DNA of 64,000 nt from Collybiopsis luxurians FD-317 M1 (Eukaryota; Basidiomycota; Agaricomycetes; Agaricales; Omphalotaceae). Under the pieces are notes generated by a model that was given only the letters and a program-made list of their open reading frames with translations, ran no database searches and was not told where the DNA came from. The position numbers and the translations under genes were made by a program. This document shows positions 1 to 10,689 of the stretch, piece by piece. The DNA is taken from positions 407,445 to 471,444 of the forward strand of contig KN834791.1 in NCBI GenBank assembly GCA_000827265.1, read 5' to 3'. The first letter of the stretch is position 1. The number at the start of each line of letters is the position of its first letter.

Positions 1-49
1 CTTTAATCAAACACATCGCTCGCTGGATTGCTGAAATACTGCATACTAC

Positions 50-1056
50 ATGGCTAGTGACCAGTTGGCAAGTGCTTCTGATTTTAGATGGTCGAATGCA
101 GGCTGATCATCGTTTGTTTTCTTGTAGACGGAAGGCAAGTGGGGCTTCAACGAGGTGTTGATCTGATCTGCTCATCGGCGGTCTCTGTAGAACAAATCAA
201 CGGTGAGATCCAAGCGGGTTGTACGACTCTCTGATTCGATTCCCATCCTTAGAATTCAAGGAAGCATTTTCCTTGTTCGACAAGGGTCAGTTTTGACTGC
301 CAAATTGCCGTCTGCGTTCATTCATCATGCCTCTCATCCAGATGGCGACGGCACCATCACAACTCTCGAGCTCGGGACCGTCATGCGGTCTCTGGGCCAA
401 AATCCCACTGACGCCGAGTTGCAGGATATGATTAATGAGGTGGGTGCATCATTCGATGAGTTGTCACACCCGGAAACTTATTGGAGCCGTGAAAGGTCGA
501 TGCTGACGGGAATGGAACTATCGGTGAGAAGTTCTCTTTTATGTCAGCCCTTTGGAGGCACGCTGATCTCGGTGTAGATTTTTCCGAGTTCTTGTCGATG
601 ATGGCGAAAAAGTTTAGGGATACGGATAGTGAGGAGGAGATTAGGCAGGCTTTTCAGGTTTTCGGTGAGTCTTGAATGAGTATTGAGCGCGAAATGTTTG
701 GAGATCAAACTACCGCGAACAGATAAAGACGGAAACGGGTTCATTAGTGCCAAGGAATTAAAGGCGGTTATGGAGAGTTTAGGTACGTGAATTGATGAAC
801 AGAAAGACGAGGATCTCTGGTTGAATCGTGTCTGCAGGCGAGAAACTGAGTGATAAGGAGGTAGATGCTATGATCAAGGAAGCAGATGAGGACGGCGACG
901 GGGGAATCAGCTACAGAGGTTTGTATTCATCAACACTGTTCCCTGTATGTGTAGCTGATCGATATTCGTGACAGAGTTCGTCAATGTTTGTGATACTTCT
1001 CTCATACCCTCTCGCCGATGCTGACTGACTTTTTCTAGATGATGCTCACCAAGTAA
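50..1056 (+). CDS. CMD1: Calmodulin (four EF-hands), 11 exons
   Basis: Calcium sensor that binds target enzymes such as calcineurin and CaM kinases in the cytosol. My exons are 50-67, 128-134, 191-202, 253-285, 342-439, 496-523, 578-664, 723-782, 838-918, 975-985 and 1039-1056. They sum to 453 bases, or 150 residues, against about 149 for the family. All four EF-hand loops are complete: [36 protein letters not shown] and [12 protein letters not shown], each with acidic position 1 and glutamate at position 12. The start at 50 gives MASDQL, and the 7-base second exon then restores the family sequence TEEQINEFKEAF. Introns 68-127 and 135-190 both begin with gcaag, so they are GC-AG introns; the others are GT-AG. 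The protein departs from typical fungal calmodulin at several places (for example TTLEL where TTKEL is usual), so a second diverged copy elsewhere in the genome is possible. Confidence 0.9.
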
Positions 1057-1403
1057 ACACGCGTTCGCCGCCTGTCTATTGGCGTCCTTCATGTACGGTA
1101 TCTTTACTGGAATTTGTACTACGATCTAGTGTTTCCGGAGGCCATATTATCTCGTTGAATATATTCCAGCAACGCTGTGACTATCAGGGAGATTCTTCAC
1201 CCACATCGTAAGACCGAGACCGACGATAACGTTGGTTGGGATGCGGGTAGTAGGTACGGGTTTCGCGGTATCAGGAGGGTTGCCAGCTTCTCGCACCCAC
1301 GGTCACATGAAGGGCGATTGATGACTCACTACGACGCGCTGGAGGCGATGACTGCCAGCCTTGCCTTCGACCCAATTCTTGATCTCAAACCCTCATCGCA
1401 GCC
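1057..1403. other. Intergenic, calmodulin to ligase
   Basis: 347 bases between two genes on the same strand. It must hold the end of the calmodulin transcript and the ligase promoter. An open frame from 1177 overlaps the ligase start in another frame and has no recognisable domain. I see no clear TATA box. Confidence 0.4.
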
Positions 1404-4400
1404 ATGGAGAACGACGAACTTGCAGAATTCAATGGCATTAAACCTAATTATCTCTTAAAGGAAGGCGAAGCGAAGGAGGTTCAGTCCAAAACTAGGTACC
1501 GAATTTTCCTCATTCTTTTCCTGGTCATCCAGTGAGGTGTATTTCGCCAGCGATGTGAAATATGATGTGAAGCGCACCTCTGATCACTTCTACTGGTGAG
1601 CCTTGCGCAATTTCTTCAGAAATCATACAATGTGCTCACAGTATCGCAAAGTACTTGTCCGGTATGTTACTCAAGTCTTAGCACGAAGTCCGGTCATCTT
1701 ACTCTGTTCTTACACTAAAAGGCTTGGAGAAACCAGGTCAGTCCTCGGCGTTCCCATAGTTGTGTGTGTCTTACGCGGCCATCTAGTCTGGTGTACCAGT
1801 TAACGCACGTTCATGCAAACATCTACTTTCTCTTCTCGGTGAAGCGTATGAAGAAGCTCGTCTCGAAGCGAAGAATCCTGGGGGACCTCCTCCGAAAGGG
1901 TTGCCTGTCCGCAAATCTAAAAGCAAAGTCACTGGACGGGTACCAGAGGTGTCAAAGCTGGTTTCCACGACCACGAAGAAGGAAGAAGCCGATGACAGAA
2001 TGGATGTAGATGAGGATGAGGATGGAGAGGTCAAGAAAAAGCCTACTTTGAACAAGAAACCCGCCTCTTCTGCTAAAACCAAATCTCCTACGAAGCGGAA
2101 GAGAGCTGCCGAAGACAGTGAAGAAGATGAAGGTGAACAAGGAAGCAAATCAAAGTCCGCCAAAGCCAAACGACCGGTGAAACGTAAAAAGGAGGCTTGG
2201 GAAACTGAAGACGAGGATGATGATGAAGAAGAGAAATCACAAAAACCTCAGAGCAAATCCAAGGGAAAGAAACCTTCGTCATCGAAAGGAAGGGTGAGTG
2301 TATTCGAGACATTTCGACAGACTTCCTTTCAGTCTTATTCTATCTTGTATAGACACCTGCTCAGCGCAGTAAAAAAGATGCCTCAGAGACTGAAGAGGAG
2401 GATGAAGAAGAAGAAGAGAAGCCTAACAGCACATCCAAGAGCAAGAAACCTCCGTCATCCAAAGGAAAGGTCAGTCTAATCAGGTCGCTTCGAAAGCGTA
2501 TCTTCCAGTATTTCTAACTCTACTTTGCGTAGGTATCTGCTAAACGCAGTAGAAGAGATGCTTCGGAAACGGAAGAAGAGGATGAGGAAGAAGAAAAGCC
2601 TAAAAGCAAATTCAAGAGCAAGAAACCTCCGTCATCCAAAGGAAAGGTCAGTTTCACCGGCCATTTCGACAGGGCTTCTTCGAGTTTCTCTCATACTACT
2701 TTGCACAGACGCCTGCTAAACGCAGCAGAAAGGATGTTTCCGAATCCGAAGAGGAGACCGAGTCGAAGAAGCCTTCCAAAAAGCCTGCATCGAAGCCTGC
2801 GTCCAAACGACGCAAAGCCGAGGAAGATGAGCCGGAAGATGAACCGGAGGATGAGCAGGCTAATAGCAACGATGATACGGAAGGCAATGGTGACAAATCC
2901 GAGGACGAAGAGGACGACAGCGGATCTGGTGACGAACTGGCTTCAATCAAAGGTATCAGACCCCTCGTCTTCTTGCAAGACGGCGAGGAGAAGGAAATCC
3001 AGTCTCAGAGCAGGTCCGTTTTCCAAACCATTCTGACATGGTTTTCTTACCCCGATGTTGACCCGTGTTCTGCTACTTTCTCGCGCAGTTCTTCGACCTA
3101 TAAAGTTAAGCGCACCAATGATCATTACTATTGCACGTGTCCAGTGAGTTTTGAGTGCCGAGCTGACGGTTCTTACACTCACTGACCTCGTTCTCGCAGG
3201 CTTGGAGAAACCAGGGTGGAGTTCCCGTCAATGCGCGCAGTTGCAAACACCTCGTGGCTCTCCTAGGGGAGAAATACGAAGCTGCTCGCATAAAGCTCAA
3301 GGATCCGGATGGAGCTGCTCTTCGCTCGTCGAAAAAGACTTCGAGCAGAAAAGGCAAAAAGTCTAATGACGATACCGGTGCTAGTGGGTCTAGTGCGAAA
3401 TCTGAGGTCAATGTCCTCCTGGCAAACACCTGGGATGTGGATAAGGGTCCTGACCCGACAGGCTGGTTTATTTCGGAGAAATTGGATGGTGTAAGGTTTG
3501 TGACATATTCAAAGGAACGACGGGTAAGCGGATGTTGAGTGCTGACCTATTTACAATGCAGAACATACTACGACGGCAAGCGGATGTATAGTCGTCTCGG
3601 AAATCCATTCACACCCCCTCAGTGGTTCTTAGATAGTAACTATCCAATTAATACTATCTTTGTGAAAGCTGACAACGGCGATTTTAGAGCTCCCGAAGGA
3701 TGTCACACTCGATGGAGAACTGTTTGGTGGACGTGGACAATTTCAAGATACAGTATCTATTGTTAAGACGATGAATTCTCCACATTGGAAGGATATCACT
3801 TTCCATGTATGCCCCTTTGGCTTTAACTACGGACACCGGGTTCTCACCACTTCATTATTTTTATTAGGTATTCGACATACCATCCATTGGAACTCAACCG
3901 TTTGAATCACGCATTGAGCGCCTCGAGAAATTTTTTGGTTTAGGTGGCTCCCATGCTTCAGACAAAGTTGTATTGGTCGAGCAGGAGAAAGCCAAAAGCC
4001 GGCAACATGTTCTTGATAAATTGAAGGAAGTCGAGTCTCTCGGCGGAGAAGGCCTCATGTTGCGGCAACCTGGCTCTCAGTACGAGGGAAAGAGATCTAG
4101 TACATTGTTAAAGATCAAGGTAAGTGGCGTAGCCTAAATATTCACTGCTACTAACTTATGCCACCTGTTTGTCCGACTTTTCCGCTTTGATTCCTACCTT
4201 CCTTAACGGAAATCCACGTTGTGGCACTGACGAAACCACTCCATCCTCGCTAACTCCGTTCAGTCATTTTATGATGCCGAAGCTATGGTCACCGGTTACA
4301 AACCGGGTAAAGGACGAAATGCTGGTGTCACTGGTGCGTTAAAGTGCAAGATGGCCTCGGGAAAGGTACGCGCGTTTCCGCATCTGCCAGCAGTAAACTA

Positions 4401-4717
4401 ATTCACTCACATTAATTGGAACGGCTGCCCCTTCTGTTGATCTCAGACTTTCGATGTCGGCAGTGGCTTGAACGACAAACAACGTAAAAATCCACCAAAG
4501 ATTGGCACGATCATCGTCTATAGGTTCCAGGAACTAACGAAAGATGGTGTACCGAGGTATGAGTCCCGCCTTCCGTCATCGTGTTTTGCGAGTAACGCCC
4601 TTCGCCTCCGTTAGGTTCCCAACATTCTTGGGAGAAGCGGCTGACAAAATGGAGCCCAAGGATGCAATTGTACCAGATCACCGTAAGGGTGCAGCGACAA
4701 AGAAATCGGAAGAGTAA
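1404..4717 (+). CDS. ATP-dependent DNA ligase with two SWIM zinc fingers
   Basis: Predicted nick-joining enzyme of the small, Chlorella-virus-like ATP ligase class, about 777 residues after splicing. The C-terminal half shows the nucleotidyltransferase motifs in order: EKLDGVR with the adenylated lysine near residue 520, LDGELF, FHVFDI, EGLMLRQP and LLKIKSFYDAE, then an OB-fold-like end. The N-terminal half has two SWIM-type fingers of form CxCx15CxH, at about residues 52-72 and 423-443. Both read YCTCPAWRNQ then GVPVNARSCKHL. A long Lys/Glu/Ser-rich linker separates them. The first finger is assembled from a 10-base exon (1652-1661) and a 15-base exon (1722-1736). Intron 1496-1532 is only 37 bases. 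The start at 1404 opens MENDELAEFNGIKPNYLL, which resembles the segment just before the second finger (DELASIKGIRPLVFL). I see no nuclear or mitochondrial signal beyond the basic linker. Its role, perhaps DNA repair, is inferred. Confidence 0.85.
2353..2829 (+). repeat. Tandemly duplicated exon-intron units in ligase linker
   Basis: Three consecutive exons start at 2353, 2533 and 2709, spacings of 180 and 176 bases. They encode near-identical segments: an opening like TPAQRSKKDASETEEE, VSAKRSRRDASETEEE or TPAKRSRKDVSESEEE. The first two end KSKKPPSSKGK. The introns between them also match at their starts (gtcagt). This indicates duplication of an exon together with its intron inside the gene. 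Confidence 0.75.
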
Positions 4718-5146
4718 GGCGCTTATTTTAAGTTAAAACAAAATGTGCGACCACGCCGCAACCGAGTGACTAGTTCTGATGGAACGCAGTCAATACTTGG
4801 AAGGAATCACTGTATTGCATTTTGAGCCTTTTTTTGTAGCTTACAAACGAATCCTCGGCGCTGTGCACTATCTGTAATCGTAATTAAAGCAGTCCAACAA
4901 AGAAATGAATCCGTATACAATGAAAGAAACAAATACAACATAAGAGTAAACTAGTAAAAGACATAACACGCAATGTAAGGGAGTTAGAACAGTCGTCAAG
5001 TTCATGAAAAAAATAAGTAGTAAATGCGAATCGTGAATCATACCAAATTATAACTTCATTAAAAAAAAGAGGCGCTGCGCCGCCGAGGTATTCGTTGTAC
5101 AGCTTCCCATATGCCCATGGGGTAGAGGACAAGCGGGTGAGTGGAT
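4718..5146. other. Intergenic, convergent 3' ends
   Basis: About 430 bases between the ligase stop and the F-box gene stop, which face each other. Open frames here have no recognisable domain and probably fall in 3' untranslated sequence of the minus-strand gene. Nothing else seen. Confidence 0.4.
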
Positions 5147-6458
5147 TCAGAATGAGGACCTTACGAGCAAGCTGTTGGACCTTTGTGGCTGAGGCAAAAC
5201 TCGTGGTGCAGCGCATACAGGAGACCCCGTCGAAGGTATATCCGAAGCAGGGACACCACATACAGATGTATTGACATTGCCAAATTCGAAATTGCCCAAA
5301 CTGTGAGACCGCGTCCTGATCATCGGGCTAAGTGGGAGTATGGGCGTAAGTAACTAGTAAAATTGAACAAGAGGAAATAAACGTACGTTCCGGCTTTGAT
5401 CAGATCTGCAAGCCTTGCATGCCTCCTTGCTTCAGACATAAACAACCCAGTAATCATTACGCCTCTTCTTGGGTCTCCCAAGACAATTTTTTGCAACGAG
5501 GGATTTTGAGACACGCAGAGAATGGTTTCATTCCATACGTTTGGGACATGCGTGGCAAACGTGTGGAGAGACGGAGATTTGGCCAAGGCGGTGGTAAGAA
5601 GGGACATGGGCCCACTGCGTGCCGCAAAAAACGGGCCACTGCTGGTGGGCGAAACCGGAAGAGGAGACATAGCTCCAAGAGAAACGGATAGCGGCGTAGT
5701 TGGTGCGGATTGAGAAAACCCTTGGGGACTGGAAGGATATGCCAGTGCTAGAAGGGTATAAGGGTTGTCATCGGACATGCGGAACGCAATATTGGCTGAC
5801 TCCTAAAATGAAGAAAGCAGTGAATGTTAACTCATTATGAATCGGGTAAAGAGGTGTTTTGACGTACCAGAGAAGTCCACTTTTCGACCGTAATAGCTAG
5901 TCTGGTCAAGACATGGCGGACCCGGGGAAGGGTCAGATAGGCATTGGATGCTTTACGCAACGTAAGGTGTTTGATTCCTTCGAAAGCATCCAGCGCGTTG
6001 CAAAAGGCTTCCGTGGCATGATCGACGGAGCCAGATGGAGCCGGACCCGAGTCTACGCAGATATCAATGGCACGAAGGTTATTGCAATGCTGCAGAGCCG
6101 CGCCAAGCAACGGGAAGATGCATGAAGAGACAAGGGTCCGGACGTAGGGACCTACTGTATGCTCCTGGGTCTGAAGACTGTGTAGGAACGCTGCCGTCTG
6201 TTTTGCAGAAGTGAGGTAGATAGTAGAGTAATAGTGGGGAATAGAAATGCGATAGAATTTTTTAGAGACAAGCAGAGGGGAGAGACGAGTTCGAATGGCC
6301 GAAGCGCTACGTCCGTCTCGTGCTTGCGACGGTTGGGAGATCGGAGTTGAAGCTGGTAGCCAGTTTGGGCGCGTAAGAGGGGATTCAGAGATTTGGCAGA
6401 GGGAAAGGATGCGCTCCAAGACTTCTTCAGGAAGTGTGTCGATGGATGATTGGGACAT
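5147..6458 (-). CDS. F-box protein
   Basis: Likely substrate-recognition subunit of an SCF ubiquitin ligase. Residues about 5-22 read SIDTLPEEVLERILSLCQ, a typical F-box start, followed about 40 residues later by LSPLLVSKKFYRISIPHYYSTIYL, the usual fungal continuation. The rest is leucine-rich with a Ser/Pro-rich insert. Coding exons are 6458-5868, 5802-5387 and 5327-5147 on the minus strand, 1188 bases and 395 residues. Introns 5803-5867 and 5328-5386 have GT..AG borders and keep the frame. If the last intron is not removed, the protein ends at 5320 instead. The target is unknown; such F-box genes are numerous and fast-evolving in Agaricomycetes. Confidence 0.75.
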
Positions 6459-8052
6459 CTTTTGAGCTGAGATGTAGATTCAGACAGTTGCCAAAAGGCT
6501 CTAGTTTAAGCTAGCTACTGTTAAGTAATAAGCGGCCAGTGGATCCAAGATTTTTGTGAAGAAGAAGGTATTTGTAGGGGGAGAGGGTGAGGGGTACGAT
6601 GAAGGTCGGAGGCAAGCTCTAAGGCACTGTCCAATCCCATAAAAGGCATATATATCCACGTGATTAGATCGACGGTCTTAGCGACCACTTACATAATATT
6701 ACAGATGGCTATCAAAGTCCTGTCCGAATCCTTGATTCACGAGCAGTGATCTTCACCGTATGCCGCAATATCTCACCCAAAATGCGAGTAGAATACCTGG
6801 GCCAATGAGGCAACATGATTGCATACGTATCTTTGAAATGCAAGCTCTCAGCTGAAACTCATGTCTCCGAGTTGGAAGTCAACGATACCTGGAGATATTT
6901 TGAAGGGTGAAATGGTTCCCGCCGCTGACCTCGGACATATCACTAGAGGGACAGCCTTCCAGTGACCTACAACCCTTTCCCTTCACCTATGGACTATTGT
7001 CGGGCTTACCAAGGTTTACCCTTCACAAAGATAGACGTCGACAGACGTATCTGCGCAATATCGTAATACAACTCTACTGCTCAAACGTCGCAATTCCGAA
7101 CTTGTATACATAGCCTATGTAGACATCTAATAGTCATTGACTGGTACAATCATCATGTAGCGCTACAAATGACATGCCGATGATTGAGCGTCGAACGTCC
7201 TTTGGGTCGAATATACCTCTTATAATCATGTACCTTAAGTCCGATGATGCGTCCACTGACGGTAAAAAAAACGACGATAAAACCACAGTACGACTAGAGC
7301 AACCAACAACTTTTGTGATTGTTGGCCACTAAAACGATTGGCTCTTCCCTTAATGGGCGAGCTCGTGCTATGCGTGAGAATTGATATTTACAGCTTTGAC
7401 CGGCGCACCACAACTTCTCATTGCTGCGAACCTGGTATCACATGGGTATACCCGTACTTTGACACTCAGTTCCAAATGTCACCATAGAATTCAGCCCTCG
7501 GCCCCTAGCAACTGTTTTGTTATTCACCTCGACTGTGTATCCGAACCCAAGATATCATATTTTTTAGCGTCTCGTCTGTTTCATAGCATGGCTTACCGCT
7601 TTCGGCACACCTATGCACTGTTTAGCAGAGCAGGTGGCAGTTGAACACCTGATACTATAGTGTAGCTTATCACTTGGGGGCAATCATTGAGGCATTGTCG
7701 AAGAGCCTGGAAGGAGCATCTGTACATCATGCATACATAGATGTATAAAGATATGCTGGTCTGGAATCGATAATCCAGCCGCCGACCATACAGGAGCAAT
7801 ATGAGTGTTTTTGAACACTGTCAATGAGATGGAACTCTATCCTTACGAAGTATCCCGTCTGGACTCTGTCGCGGCTGAAGTGGCCGGGATCGGAAGTTCA
7901 GCGGTAAGAGATTCACACTACACTGTAAGTACCATCGGGGCTCAGCAGCACGAATCAGAGTTGCCGAGGAGATCATATTTCTGTATTGCTTTCTTTAAGC
8001 TCTGTGTTTTCATCGGCCTGCGCGGGACCATGAAATATGCATTCTCCCGCAA
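6459..8052. other. Gene-poor stretch
   Basis: About 1.6 kb upstream of the F-box gene. All open frames are short, lack recognisable domains and do not join through plausible introns. I see no RNA gene or clear repeat. The first part should contain the F-box promoter. Confidence 0.35.
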
Positions 8053-8612
8053 CAGGTGGCCTTCAACCCCATCTTCATTACAGCTCCAGTCCTAATCAAC
8101 AGACTCTGTTCTTTTTTCCCTTGGATTAGGAGACTGCCTTGTCCAGTCCTAATCCAATTCTTCAGGTTCCTCAACCTCTACCGCAACTCTCGATTCTCGT
8201 TAGCTTGTCTCTGAATAGCACCTCCTCTCGCACAGCACGATCAGCAGCCGGTCGTGATCGGTGCTGGATGCTTGTAAGACGTCTTTGTCCTCCGGCTTAC
8301 AGTACGGAAGGTGGGGAGTTGATAATGGATCCAGACGAGTTGGAGCTGGACCAAAGGAACTGAGGTGGGAGCAGGAAAATAGGTACATCGCTCAGCTCGT
8401 CCCCTGATCATCCAAGCACTACCATGTGTTCAGAGAGGCAACGCATAGTTTACTATTTCCGTGTTCAATTTGTCTGTAGTTTGTTTACTTTTGGGAAGAG
8501 GTGCTATTTCTGCATCGGGTCGAGTGTCTGTTAGCAGAACGCGTGGGTGTAATCTATCTTTTCGAAGAAAGGTTGGAACATGCAGTGGTACTAGTGCCGT
8601 TGATTGACCCAA
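8053..8612 (-). pseudogene. Truncated, decayed MED8 copy
   Basis: This stretch matches the MED8 gene (about 12294-12860) in the same orientation, about 4.2 kb away. Minus-strand fragments read LHPRVLLTDTRPDAEIAPL and KQTTDKLNTE, against LHPRVPVTDTQLDTEIIPL and QQTTDVLNME in MED8. Another fragment, STPHLPYCKPEDKDVLQ, matches the MED8 region SAPHLAHRKPEYEDILQ. The fragments lie in different frames and lack both ends of the protein, so the copy cannot encode MED8. It is a genomic copy rather than a diverged functional gene. Confidence 0.8.
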
Positions 8613-8777
8613 ACTGTACAATATATAAATATTGCAGAGAATGATCCAGAGCTCTGCGAGTTAAGCACTGACGAAAGGCAGTAATTCTGTGTACCCGAGT
8701 CATATTGCTTCATTTTGACCTTGCCTATCCATTAGTCGGCGCTTTTAGCAAGGAGATCAAAGGGCAACGCAAGAATA
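8613..8777. other. Spacer before transposon-like unit
   Basis: Short non-coding spacer between the MED8 pseudogene and the inverted-repeat element. It ends in the TA dinucleotide (8776-8777) that may be half of a target-site duplication. Confidence 0.4.
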
Positions 8778-9553
8778 CTATGGCTGTTAGGGATAGTGGA
8801 GGGTTAGGGATAGTGAAATTCTCGAAAAATGGCCTTCCGCTTGTCCGATGGCTATAATAAATTTTTCATAGCATGTTTAGATACCAATACCCACTTCTAT
8901 CCACTTACATCGAGAATATACCAATGGAAAATGAAGTAGTCGAGGGAATAGTAAATAGACTCATCGAATACTTGCATCAAATTGGCAGGAACACTACAGT
9001 AATGAATAGGATAGATACATTAAAGTGGCTGTGGCTTCGTAGTGTAATTAGCAGAGTTTAAATTCCGAATTTCAAGAAAATCCATGCAGTATTGAAGAAT
9101 GAGAACCAAAACGAAGTGGAAAATATGACGTGTTTTCACTATCCCTAACCCCCTTCGGTCACTGCCCGAGCATATCAGTAAAATCAGTTAAAATCTCAGA
9201 AATTCGGTGTAGGGGTTTTCAAGCCCCAGAAATTCAGCCATGCACTCAGAATAATGATATTTGAACAATTTGAGAAGTTATTAGCATTTTGCAGCTGTTC
9301 ACGAAACTCTAGCATTGTTTTTAAAAAATGAGCCTTACTGATCGTGTTTACCTACAAACAAACCACTAATTCATTGCTCCACGAGATTGTACAGTTGTCC
9401 CGGCCAAGTCCCGGCATTTGTGGAGCTTAGTGGAGCAATGAATAGTGCATTTGTTTGGACATAAATACCATCAGTAAGGCACGTTTTTCAAAAACAATGC
9501 TAGAGTTTCGTGAACAGCTGTGATCCAAATTTTACTATCCCTAACAACCATAG
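8778..9553. mobile_element. TA-flanked element with nested terminal inverted repeats
   Basis: The left end reads CTATGGCTGTTAGGGATAGT and the right end, read on the other strand, CTATGGTTGTTAGGGATAGT: 19 of 20 bases match. Each end is flanked by TA (8776-8777 and 9554-9555), as in Tc1/mariner-type insertions. Inside lies a second inverted pair, GGTTAGGGATAGTGAAA near 8802 and its complement at 9133-9150. A third, long pair spans 9292-9520. No transposase can be read: the longest internal frame (8873-9061) has no domain. This is best described as a non-autonomous, MITE-like element, possibly with one element inserted in another. Confidence 0.7.
9292..9520. repeat. Long inverted repeat (fold-back), arms about 90 bases
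   Basis: Arm 9292-9382 begins CAGCTGTTCACGAAACTCTA. The arm ending at 9520 reads the same on the other strand for about 90 bases with scattered mismatches. The spacer of roughly 40 bases contains GTCCCGGCCAAGTCCCGG. A transcript across it would fold into a long hairpin. Confidence 0.8.
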
Positions 9554-9555
9554 TA

Positions 9556-10689
9556 GGAGATCAGATATTAGTGATGGCGTGGCGTAGAGTTATTCTGAAA
9601 ACGGCAATAAGGGACAAGTTTTCAAGTATGTCGGGGCCTCTGCTAAGCGTCATTGTGAAGTTCAAATTCACGTATACCATTATTGAAAAACGATGCGAGT
9701 GTAGCCTAGTCTTTTTTTGAACTACTTCGGACCGTAAGTTCGCAAGTTCGAACAGATGAGGTCAGTATATCCGCATTCTTACCTTTTTTCTAGACGGCGA
9801 TCAATAGCCGATTATGAGTAGAGAAAGCCCTCTCATTATATGAAAGCAAGCGAGGGGAAATCGTACAAGCTTTCTGCTTTTCGGTTTGATCCGCTTTCCT
9901 CTGAAGTTTTGCTGGTGTTCTTGTCCCTTTTCTCCTTGCTACACTCTGTATCGCTTGCTCCTGCCATTGCGCTAGGCAGTATAAACACGAAGAAGGTTCG
10001 GGAGAATCTCCCAAATAGTCGGATAACGGTAGAGGCTCCCCTGAACCGGCCGATGTCGTACATCTCAGTGCAGTTAGCACGTAGGATAGACCACTGAGTG
10101 TTTGAGTTTCCGCTTACGCTGGAGTAGTAGGATAATGCGGTTTTCCCATGGAGAATCAACTGTTGTAAGTGTCGAATCCAATCTCCGTGTCTTCTTCCGC
10201 CATGCTAAATGGGTGTTAAAGGAAAAGATACGCCACGAAAAATGATATAGACTCGGAGATTCCTCACAGTTGGCGTTGCACCTTTGCGCCCAAGAAGTCC
10301 GATACGGAATTCCACAAAGAGCTTCTAGGCCTGACTTGTGAGGTCAATAAGTGGTTCAATTTAACATCAACTCGACGTATGCAGTCACAGTAGAGTCAGA
10401 ATGAAGATATAACTGCGTCCGACCGGGGACCAGCGAAACAGGTATCTAATTCGGAATTTCCAATGGAGGAACAAGCCCGGAAGTTGAATTTTTTCCTCCT
10501 TCGAGAAAGCCTGCGTTGTCAGGCTCCTGAATGAGAAAAAATCCTCAGAGGCAGATTGGGAGTTGTGCGAATTGGCGATAGCAACAAAAGCGACGCATTT
10601 GGACTTTTGCTAGTATTGCACAACGAGTTTAACGATATCCGGAAGGCGATGCCTATATTTTCTTACATTGCTTCTTTATCGAGTATTTC
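9556..10689. other. No gene recognised
   Basis: About 1.1 kb between the transposon-like unit and the phosphotransferase-like remnant. Overlapping short frames occur on both strands around 9790-10159 but none shows a domain or plausible splice structure. Confidence 0.35.

Noticed and set aside
1177..1458. Open frame overlapping the ligase start
   Set aside because: Different frame from the ligase protein, no domain, and its end overlaps the first ligase exon.
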